Origin: an uncultured Actinomycetes bacterium
GTDB taxonomy: Bacteria > Actinomycetota > Acidimicrobiia > Acidimicrobiales > RAAP-2
Assembly (NCBI GenBank): GCA_903893955.1
Contig: CAITOG010000396.1
Location: 1 to 11,482, forward strand
Length of the DNA: 11,482 bases
Reading direction: 5' to 3'
Shown: positions 1 through 5,135 of the stretch, piece by piece
How positions within the stretch are numbered: position 1 is the first letter of the stretch
How the letters are laid out: every line of letters starts with the position of its first letter
Translations under genes and position numbers: made by a program
The notes under the pieces: generated by a model
Seen by the model: only the letters and a program-made list of their open reading frames with translations
Databases searched by the model: none
Told to the model about the DNA's origin: nothing

Positions 1-838
1 CAGCACCTGAGAGCGCAGCGCCGATCACGACCCCTGCAGCGAGCTGGGCGAGGATGAACGCCGACTGCACGAGCCGGATGGTGCCGACGGTGAACTGGCC
101 GACGGCGATCTCGGCCGCCGCCGCGCAGAGGAAGTCTCCCGGGATCATGACGAAGAGCGCTGGCACCATGACGAGGACAGGTCCGCCATGCGCGTGGGCG
201 ATGTTGAGGAAGGCGAAGCCGAACAGCGAGACCAGCGTCGCGGCGAGCACCGGCAACATGGTCCGCAGCACCGCGACCTTCTCCCCGACGAGGTAGACGA
301 CGGCCATCACGGCACCGAGGATCACGGTGGCGCCGAGCTCGCTCCACGTCGCCTGCATGCTCGGCGCGAAGCCAGCTGCGAACAAGATCACGCCGATGAA
401 GCGAAGCCACCAGGGATAGGGGCCGCGACTCATCTCGATCGCGTCAAGTGCGCTGACGGCTTCACGAGCGCTGAGTCGCCGGGCCTCGATCTGCTGGGTG
501 AGGTCCTTGAACTCGCTCACGAGGTCGAGTCGCTCGAGCGAGGGCTGCGCGTGGACGACGCCGGTGCGCTGCTGGCCATCAGGATGCGTGATGACGAAGG
601 TCAGGCCCTCCATGTTCACCATCGCCTCGACATGGCAGCCATAGGCGTCACCGATCTGCCGGAGCATGGTGTGGAGATCGAACGTCCCCTCAGAGCTGTT
701 GCGAAGCAGGAACTTGCCGGCCTTGCGGATCAGAAGGTCGATCTCGTCGTAGCCGACTGGCAGTGGGGAAGCAGCGTCCACGTCGAAACCATAGCGACGA
801 GGGCTACGTTGAGCGGGGAGACCCAACGACAAGACCAT
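1..838 (-). CDS. ThrE-family threonine/serine exporter, N-terminal part (cut by left edge)
   Basis: Reading the minus strand from 838 gives an open frame of 279 codons that runs off the left edge without a stop. Residues 30-135 form a soluble N-terminal region that begins YDEIDLLIRKAGKFLLR and includes a DGQQRTG turn, as in the DUF1212/ThrE family. Hydrophobic segments follow at about 143-163, 168-185, 190-213, 219-247 and 255-279. The fourth contains PALFVMIPGDFLCAAAAEIA, which resembles the conserved proline/glycine membrane motif of ThrE exporters. The family exports threonine and serine across the cytoplasmic membrane. Full members are about 400-500 residues, so roughly the C-terminal 40% is missing here. 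The ATG at 838 has a GTGAGG-like ribosome site about seven bases upstream, but it interlocks with the start of the divergent gene; a GTG at 781 is an alternative and would still keep the conserved region. Family assignment is from recognised pattern; the substrate is inferred. Confidence 0.8.
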   Translation of the reverse strand, partial: MVLSLGLPAQRSPRRYGFDVDAASPLPVGYDEIDLLIRKAGKFLLRNSSEGTFDLHTMLRQIGDAYGCHVEAMVNMEGLTFVITHPDGQQRTGVVHAQPSLERLDLVSEFKDLTQQIEARRLSAREAVSALDAIEMSRGPYPWWLRFIGVILFAAGFAPSMQATWSELGATVILGAVMAVVYLVGEKVAVLRTMLPVLAATLVSLFGFAFLNIAHAHGGPVLVMVPALFVMIPGDFLCAAAAEIAVGQFTVGTIRLVQSAFILAQLAAGVVIGAALSGA

Positions 839-1526
839 GATCGCCCTCACCACCTACTTCGCCGGCAGCAACTCGGTTGCCATTACCTGGATCACCATCA
901 TCGGCGCGTTCGCCTTCGGGATCTCAGGAGGATTGGCGGCGGTCCGCGGGAGGCTCGACATCTTCGGCGTCATGGTCCTGGCCGCGACCGTGGGATTGGC
1001 CGGAGGCATCATGCGCGATGTGCTGCTCGGCATCCGTCCAGCGAGCATCTATGACTGGCGGGTCATCGTCGCGGTCACGCTGTCAGGTCTTACCGCATTC
1101 GTGCTCCGGGGTCCGCTGATCCGGTGGAGCAGCTCGGTCGAGGCGTTCGACGCCATCGGCTTGTCGCTGTTCTGCGTGATCGGGACCGACGTGGCGCTCC
1201 AGCACCACGCCACGCCGGTCACGGCAGTGCTCCTCGGCACTGTCACGGCTGTCGGCGGTGGTGCGATTCGAGACGTCCTGCTCAATCGGGTGCCCGCGGT
1301 GCTCAGGGAGGGCCTCTACGCGGTGCCGGCGCTGGTCGGCTCCGGCGTGATCGTGATCGGTTACGAGATCGACCGGATCAACCTCGCCTGGTACTTCCTC
1401 GCCGGGGGACTGTGCTTCGCGATCCGAGTCATCGGGATGGTCTTTCACGTGAACCTTCCGGTGGCACCAGTGCCCGGAGCACCTCGTGACCCTGGTGCAC
1501 CCGAATCGGACGCTGACACGGCGTAG
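837..1526 (+). CDS. TRIC-type (UPF0126, YicG-like) trimeric intracellular cation channel family membrane protein
   Basis: The product has 229 residues, close to the usual ~205 of UPF0126/TRIC proteins, with a Pro/Asp-rich C-terminal extension of about 20 residues. It has the family's two homologous three-helix repeats, each ending in a glycine-rich motif followed by Arg-Asp: GGIMRDVLLG near residues 56-65 and GGGAIRDVLL near 141-150. The AVRGRLDIFGV loop after the first helix is also typical. Prokaryotic TRIC proteins form trimeric potassium-permeable channels in the cytoplasmic membrane; the physiological role in bacteria is unsettled. An in-frame TGA at 810-812 and no other in-frame ATG or GTG before the first helix make the ATG at 837 the natural start. 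The nearest purine-rich ribosome site (GGGGAG, 815-820) lies rather far upstream. The gene is divergent from the ThrE-like gene with interlocked start codons. Confident in family, not in ion selectivity. Confidence 0.88.
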   Translation: MIALTTYFAGSNSVAITWITIIGAFAFGISGGLAAVRGRLDIFGVMVLAATVGLAGGIMRDVLLGIRPASIYDWRVIVAVTLSGLTAFVLRGPLIRWSSSVEAFDAIGLSLFCVIGTDVALQHHATPVTAVLLGTVTAVGGGAIRDVLLNRVPAVLREGLYAVPALVGSGVIVIGYEIDRINLAWYFLAGGLCFAIRVIGMVFHVNLPVAPVPGAPRDPGAPESDADTA

Positions 1527-1529
1527 AAT
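1524..1529 (+). promoter_or_regulatory. Possible -10 box (TAGAAT) for the small lipoprotein gene
   Basis: TAGAAT fits the TAnnnT -10 pattern of actinobacterial promoters. It overlaps the stop codon of the TRIC gene and would place a start about 50 bases before the ATG at 1586. No good -35 is seen at 16-18 bases, so this is weak. Confidence 0.22.
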
Positions 1530-1585
1530 GACATCTCACGCCGTCTGCACCCGTTTGCGGACCATTGCCCCAAAGGGAGCCCCCT

Positions 1586-2101
1586 ATGAACCGCCTCGTC
1601 GTCGCTGCAGGTGCACTTGTCATCGCCGGAACCTCGCTGGCCGCCTGCTCGTCCGGCAGCTCATCGAGCACCGCCACCACCGCAGCCGTGCCAGTCACCA
1701 AGGCGGGGCACATCGACTGTGCGAAGTTCAAGGCCGCAGCCGATGCAGCCAGCGCTCTCGAGTCCAGCTCCGCCGCCAGCGCCACCACGCCAGCGCAAGA
1801 GCTCAAGCTGATCCGGAAGCTCGACGCCATCTCGACCGAGGCGATCTCGCTCGTCGAGCCCATCGCCCCGCAGCTCGTCGCCACCTGGAAGACCCAGACC
1901 GCAGCGCAGCTCTCGACGCTTGAGGCAAGCGTCAAGTCTGGTGCTTCGATCAGTCAGTTCACCGCTGCGATGCAGAAGGCGAACACCACGAACTACCAGA
2001 ACACCTCGAAGCAGATCGGCTCGATCGTGCGAGCGCAGTGCCCGCAGCTCTACACCACGACCACGACCGGTGCAGCTGCCACGACGACGACTGGCGGCTG
2101 A
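1586..2101 (+). CDS. Small exported lipoprotein of unknown function with Thr-rich C-terminal tail
   Basis: The ATG at 1586 is chosen because AAAGGGAG (1572-1579) lies about six bases upstream and the product then begins with a textbook lipoprotein signal peptide: MNRLV, a hydrophobic stretch, and the lipobox SLAAC with the lipidated Cys at residue 21. The mature part has a Ser/Thr linker (22-38) and an Ala/Ser-rich, mostly helical region of about 110 residues. Two further cysteines (45 and 152) bracket that region and could form a disulfide. The C-terminus is a run of threonines with Gly/Ala (YTTTTTGAAATTTTGG), probably disordered. I do not recognise a catalytic motif or named domain. It is expected on the outer face of the cytoplasmic membrane. 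The neighbour downstream is convergent with only nine bases between the stop codons. Function unknown. Confidence 0.85.
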   Translation: MNRLVVAAGALVIAGTSLAACSSGSSSSTATTAAVPVTKAGHIDCAKFKAAADAASALESSSAASATTPAQELKLIRKLDAISTEAISLVEPIAPQLVATWKTQTAAQLSTLEASVKSGASISQFTAAMQKANTTNYQNTSKQIGSIVRAQCPQLYTTTTTGAAATTTTGG

Positions 2102-2110
2102 CCACACCAC

Positions 2111-2785
2111 TCAGCTCGGCAACGGGCCCACGAAGCGCTGGTAGGCCGTCACCCAGTTCTGGGCGATGGCGTGCTGCGCCGTGGAGAGGTCGACCTCTCC
2201 ACGGCAGACCATCCGGTAGAGCGTGTACTCGAGGGTGTCTTTGACGTTCGGGATCCCACCCTGCTCGGGCCATAGGTTGCGCGCATCGCTCGGCGCACCG
2301 CCGAGCGAGAGCGGGACCAAGTGGTCCTCCTCGATCGATCGCGTGGAGCCGACGATCCCCCACGCTGCCATCTGTGCCCTCTTGAGCGAATAGGTGAACG
2401 ACTGGGGTGGGCGGATGGAGGAGCTGAAGCCCGGAACGCAGATGGTCGACCCGATGTTGGCCTGATTGACCTCCGGGTTGAGCGCGCCCGGGGTGCAACG
2501 GGGATCAGGCAGCCAGATCCGACCCTGTCCGGTCACCGTGCAGCTCGACGGCACAGCGTTCTGGTCGGGCGCGCCGATCACCAGGCTCGCGCTTACGGGC
2601 GGCGGCGCTTGGCTTGCCTGTGTCGGCGAGGGCGCCATGGTCGTCGATGTCGATGTCGATCTCGATGTCGATGCCGCGGTCGAGGGCGGGGAGCTTGACG
2701 CGCACGACGCGGCGAGCAGGGCCACCGCAGCCATGACCGCCAGTGGGATTGTCCTCGTTCGGAGGCGACGACGTGAGTCCATCAT
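2111..2785 (-). CDS. Exported lipoprotein with HNH-endonuclease-like domain
   Basis: The 224-residue product starts with an Arg-rich n-region, a hydrophobic stretch and a lipobox (LLAASC, Cys28), followed by a low-complexity Ser/Thr/Pro linker (about 29-65). The mature domain contains CTPGALNPEVNQANI, then RPPQSFTYSLK, then the HNH-like motif EEDHLVPLSLGG (Asp154, His155) followed by NLWPE (Asn170) and NVKDTLE (180-186). This pattern is shared by many exported bacterial proteins annotated only as hypothetical or HNH nuclease. His155 and Asn170 match the first two HNH positions. Where relatives, as I remember them, often have His before the KD, this protein has Asn180, giving an HNN variant. 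Cysteines 82, 97, 116 and 194 suggest disulfides outside the cytosol. It starts three bases after the stop of the upstream nucleotidase gene, so translation is probably coupled. Nuclease activity is inferred and untested; an immunity or structural role is possible. Confidence 0.75.
   Translation of the reverse strand: MMDSRRRLRTRTIPLAVMAAVALLAASCASSSPPSTAASTSRSTSTSTTMAPSPTQASQAPPPVSASLVIGAPDQNAVPSSCTVTGQGRIWLPDPRCTPGALNPEVNQANIGSTICVPGFSSSIRPPQSFTYSLKRAQMAAWGIVGSTRSIEEDHLVPLSLGGAPSDARNLWPEQGGIPNVKDTLEYTLYRMVCRGEVDLSTAQHAIAQNWVTAYQRFVGPLPS
2178..2205. repeat. 28-bp perfect palindrome inside the HNH lipoprotein gene
   Basis: The left arm GCCGTGGAGAGGTC (2178-2191) is followed with no spacer by its exact reverse complement (2192-2205). 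In RNA from either strand it would form a very stable hairpin with about 12 paired bases around a four-base loop. It lies 77 bases past the stop of the convergent lipoprotein gene and encodes the GEVDLST segment of the HNH lipoprotein. There is no T-run beside it. Confidence 0.9.
2286..2308. repeat. Inverted repeat, 10-bp arms with 3-base loop
   Basis: TCGCTCGGCG (2286-2295) pairs perfectly with 2299-2308 around the loop CAC. It lies in the codons for the SLGGAPSDA part of the HNH-like motif. Function unknown; in a GC-rich genome one such stem could occur by chance. Confidence 0.6.
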
Positions 2786-2788
2786 GAT

Positions 2789-3364
2789 TCAGGCGGCCAC
2801 GAGGCCGGTGTCCAAGAGGTCGGCGACCGTTCGCCACTCGCTCCACGAGTCGATCGAAAGCTCATCGGCGAAGGGTCCCTCGTCCTTGGTGGCGAAGCGG
2901 AGATGCTGCCAGGTCGGCCGGCGAAGTCCCGAGATCCATGGCCGGTCGTCGATGAGGAGGTCTCCGTGGACGAGCGTCTTGTCGGTCGCGAGCACCACGT
3001 TTCCTGCCAGTGATGGGAAGTGGTGGTCGACCCACCACAGCTTGTCCGATGCGCACGTCGGGTTCTCACTGCTCGGTGCGGTGCACACCGCAACGTCGAA
3101 CCCAAGGGCGAGCAGCTCCTCCACCGCCTCGATGGCCCCGTCGATGACATCGAGGCGCTTGAAGAAGCCGGGCGCTCGCCACGCGTCGTCGAGCGCACGC
3201 ACTGCGTCGATCCCGAAGTGCCGTTCCACGTCCTTGGCGTAGTCCCAGGCGGTCCGCTCGAGGAGTGTGGGGTCGTGGCCGAGGTCACGCAGCACCTCGT
3301 CAAGCGCTCCATCGAAGTCTGCGAGGACGCCGTCTTGGTCGAGCAGCAGGAGGTGTCGTGCCAT
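2789..3364 (-). CDS. 5'(3')-deoxyribonucleotidase-like HAD phosphatase
   Basis: With the ATG at 3364 the product has 191 residues, the usual size of this HAD subfamily. The open frame continues upstream, but that extension lacks family features and overlaps the TetR gene. HAD motif I is DQDGVLADF (nucleophile Asp9, acid/base Asp11). The APGFFKRLDVIDGA segment (64-77) is characteristic of 5'(3')-deoxyribonucleotidases. Motif II is VAVCTAP (Thr95), the lysine motif is probably in ATDKT (Lys129), and motif IV is LLIDDRP (Asp139-Asp140). The KLWWVDHHFP segment also matches the family. Such enzymes remove phosphate from deoxynucleoside monophosphates in the cytosol and help balance dNTP pools. The gene sits 40 bases after the TetR gene and three bases before the HNH lipoprotein gene on the same strand, suggesting an operon. 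No clear ribosome site is visible. Substrate is inferred from family. Confidence 0.85.
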   Translation of the reverse strand: MARHLLLLDQDGVLADFDGALDEVLRDLGHDPTLLERTAWDYAKDVERHFGIDAVRALDDAWRAPGFFKRLDVIDGAIEAVEELLALGFDVAVCTAPSSENPTCASDKLWWVDHHFPSLAGNVVLATDKTLVHGDLLIDDRPWISGLRRPTWQHLRFATKDEGPFADELSIDSWSEWRTVADLLDTGLVAA

Positions 3365-3404
3365 GGGTACATCGTGCACGAGGGCTGTGACCCGCTCTCG
3401 CAGG

Positions 3405-4154
3405 TCAGGCAGCGACAACGGGTTCGAGGAAGGTCTTCGCGAGCGCGTCGACGGCGAGCCCGAAAAGGTTCCATTCCTGAAGATCGCCGTCTGGACCAGT
3501 TGGGAGCTCGATCGCTCTGAGCGGCCCACCGAGCAGCGCCTCTCGAATGGCGAGCCCTTCGGCCACCGAGGCCATCTCGATCACGAAGTCCTTGATGGTG
3601 AGTGGCGTTCGCACCTGAAAACCGAGGCGCTCGAAGATGGAGCCGAAGATGGTGATGTAGGCCTCGTTGATGTCGTGGTACGAGGCGATCAGGATCTCGC
3701 CGATCTCCTCGTCGGGCTTCGCCGAGGATCCAGCGATGTGCAGCGACCAGAGCGCCACCCACATCCGCCACGACTCGCTGCCGGTGAGGAGGGCGAAGTT
3801 CGTCATGCTGCCGATCCGAAGGAGCTCGGTGAGCGCCGCCGCCCTTCGCTCAGGCGTCGTGAGGTCGAAGCTGCGCAGTGCGTCTTCCACCACGGCATTA
3901 GTGGCGACGACGTCGAGATGCGGCGCATCCAGAGCAGCCGCCACGAGGACATCTCGCTGGAAGTCCGACTGATCACGCCAGATGCGCCCGATGACTGACG
4001 CATTGGTGATGCGGATCCCCTCGCCTTGCTCGATCTGATCGAACACCCGCTTGAAGGTGATGTGTTCGGCCCCAGAGGACAGGCCTTCGGTCAGCAGCAG
4101 GCTGCTGGCTGTCGAGAGGATCAGATCCCGAAGATCCTCTCGTCGTCGACGCAT
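3405..4154 (-). CDS. TetR-family transcriptional regulator (atypical HTH region)
   Basis: From the ATG at 4154 the product has 249 residues. The N-terminus (MRRRREDLRDLILSTASSLL) is the basic first helix of a TetR DNA-binding domain. The helix-turn-helix that follows is unusual: instead of the compact IAeaAGVSxgtlYxHF pattern, about residues 32-65 carry a longer stretch (TFKRVFDQIEQGEGIRIT, then NASVIGRIWRDQSDFQRDVL) in which SVIGRIWRDQSDF takes the place of the recognition helix and YxHF turn. The rest is helical and would be the ligand-binding and dimerisation part, giving no clue to the ligand. A GTG at 4229 in the same frame would add 25 residues. It is first in a same-strand run with the nucleotidase and HNH lipoprotein genes and divergent from the sulfotransferase gene, so it could regulate either or both. 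Fairly sure of the family; targets unknown. Confidence 0.75.
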   Translation of the reverse strand: MRRRREDLRDLILSTASSLLLTEGLSSGAEHITFKRVFDQIEQGEGIRITNASVIGRIWRDQSDFQRDVLVAAALDAPHLDVVATNAVVEDALRSFDLTTPERRAAALTELLRIGSMTNFALLTGSESWRMWVALWSLHIAGSSAKPDEEIGEILIASYHDINEAYITIFGSIFERLGFQVRTPLTIKDFVIEMASVAEGLAIREALLGGPLRAIELPTGPDGDLQEWNLFGLAVDALAKTFLEPVVAA

Positions 4155-4260
4155 GCGCCGCTGCTCAGATTGTTCGCCAGGTCGAGAAGCGTCCTCGATC
4201 ACCGAACAGCTCGTTCGCTGAGAAACCACCTGCCTGCGCTCGGCTCCATATGGCCGATCT

Positions 4261-4270
4261 TAGGATCAAA
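4261..4270 (+). promoter_or_regulatory. Possible promoter element TAGGATCAAA in the TetR/sulfotransferase divergent region
   Basis: TAGGAT fits a TAnnnT -10 box and lies in the most AT-rich part of the 200-base gap between the divergent genes. The same ten bases occur on the minus strand at 11249-11258, before the OmpA-domain gene, and TAGGATC recurs at 11355-11361. No convincing -35 is seen. It would give the sulfotransferase a leader of roughly 85 bases. Confidence 0.3.
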
Positions 4271-4307
4271 TCGTCGAGATGAATTTTCGGCACCCTGAGC
4301 GGGGCTG

Positions 4308-4339
4308 CTTCGCGCAGACGGCATCGAGACCCCGCGAAG
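4308..4339 (+). promoter_or_regulatory. Inverted repeat in the sulfotransferase leader
   Basis: CTTCGCG (4308-4314) pairs perfectly with CGCGAAG (4333-4339) across an 18-base loop. A competing pair, GCGGGG (4299-4304) with CCCCGC (4330-4335), overlaps it. The right arm touches the only purine-rich ribosome-site candidate (GAAGAG, 4337-4342) before the GTG at 4355, so folding could limit translation. Regulatory role is inference only. Confidence 0.3.
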
Positions 4340-4354
4340 AGCCAAGATGGCGGC

Positions 4355-5101
4355 GTGATCATCTCGCATCGTCACCGGTTCATCTTCATCAAGACCCAGA
4401 AGACCGCTGGCACCAGCATCGAGGTGGCGCTGTCGAAGGTGGTCGGTGACGACGCTGTCGTCACCCCGGTCTACCCACCGGTCGAGGGGCACCACCCGCG
4501 CAACTTCTCGCTCCCCGGCGAACCCACACTCGACCGTCGGTGGAGGGCTCGCCACCGCCGCCAGCAGCTCTCGAGGCGCCTCCAGGGTCGACCAGTCGCC
4601 GCGCCGCCGACGGCGTATTGGAACCACATGCGGCTCCGCGAGGTGCTGCGGGTGGCTGGGGAGGAGCGCCTTGCCGGCTACACCACGTTCGCCTTCGAAC
4701 GCGACCCTTTCGACAAGGTCCTCTCGGCGTATCGATGGGCGATCAAAGACGCCTCGTCACCGCCTTCTCTGTCGGAGTGGCTGCTGTCACGGCACCCCGC
4801 CGGACGGGCTGACTACCTGACCGCCGAGAGCCTCCCGGTCGACTTCGATCGCTACAGCCTCGATGGGGCGACCGTGGGCGTTGACCACGTCGGTCGCTAC
4901 GAGCAGCTCGCTGGTGATCTGGCCGCGATCGTCGAGACGGTGGGCATCGACCCGGCATCGATCGAGCTGCCCCGCACCAAGACCACCGCCGCCCGGGGAG
5001 ACGAGAGCGGACCCGCGCTCGGCCAGAAGGACATCGAGGTGATAGCGAAGGCCTTCTCCAGGGAGATCGCGTGCTTCGGCTTCGCGCCGCCACCAGACTG
5101 A
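4355..5101 (+). CDS. Sulfotransferase family 2-like protein
   Basis: The 248-residue product opens with HRFIFIKTQKTAGTSIE. This matches the PAPS 5'-phosphosulfate-binding loop of sulfotransferases (KTxKTAGTS, residues 13-21) directly after the first strand. The 3'-phosphate-binding motif is FERDPFDKVLSAYRW (114-128), with Arg116 and Ser124 in the expected places. YWNHMRLREV (88-97) and GRYEQL (180-185) also match the sulfotransferase-2 pattern. The enzyme would move a sulfuryl group from PAPS to an alcohol or amine on a sugar, lipid or small molecule; the acceptor cannot be read from sequence. The start is the GTG at 4355: it immediately precedes the conserved motif, and its last two bases overlap a TGA in another frame. 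The gene is 34 bases before the desaturase-family gene on the same strand, suggesting a shared transcript, and divergent from the TetR gene. Confidence 0.85.
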   Translation: MIISHRHRFIFIKTQKTAGTSIEVALSKVVGDDAVVTPVYPPVEGHHPRNFSLPGEPTLDRRWRARHRRQQLSRRLQGRPVAAPPTAYWNHMRLREVLRVAGEERLAGYTTFAFERDPFDKVLSAYRWAIKDASSPPSLSEWLLSRHPAGRADYLTAESLPVDFDRYSLDGATVGVDHVGRYEQLAGDLAAIVETVGIDPASIELPRTKTTAARGDESGPALGQKDIEVIAKAFSREIACFGFAPPPD

Positions 5102-5135
5102 GCCTGAACGGGGAGAAGAGCGCGATGATGATCAC

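Noticed and set aside
530..541. 12-bp palindrome TCGCTCGAGCGA in the ThrE-like gene
   Set aside because: About this many 12-bp palindromes are expected by chance in a GC-rich window of this size.
188..1054. Plus-strand open frame of 288 codons
   Set aside because: Its His/Arg/Asp-rich product is the mirror of the ThrE-like and TRIC genes, which show real membrane-protein sequence in their own frames.
2102..2110. Terminator between the convergent lipoprotein genes
   Set aside because: Only nine bases separate the stops and no hairpin with T-run is present; the palindrome at 2178 is reported separately.
2640..2676. TCGATG-type short tandem repeat
   Set aside because: It encodes the Ser/Thr linker of the HNH lipoprotein; the repetition is explained by low-complexity protein and codon bias.
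2466..3242. Plus-strand open frame of 258 codons across the HNH lipoprotein and nucleotidase genes
   Set aside because: Antisense to two genes with clear signal peptide or HAD motifs; its Ser/Arg-rich product looks like a reading-frame shadow.
3267..3998. Plus-strand open frame of 243 codons opposite the TetR gene
   Set aside because: Charged, Glu/Asp/Arg-rich shadow without a start site or domain; the minus-strand TetR frame has a better composition.
4445..4465. Stem of 9 bp with 3-base loop in the sulfotransferase gene
   Set aside because: Near the chance level for GC-rich DNA and within coding sequence with no positional reason to matter.
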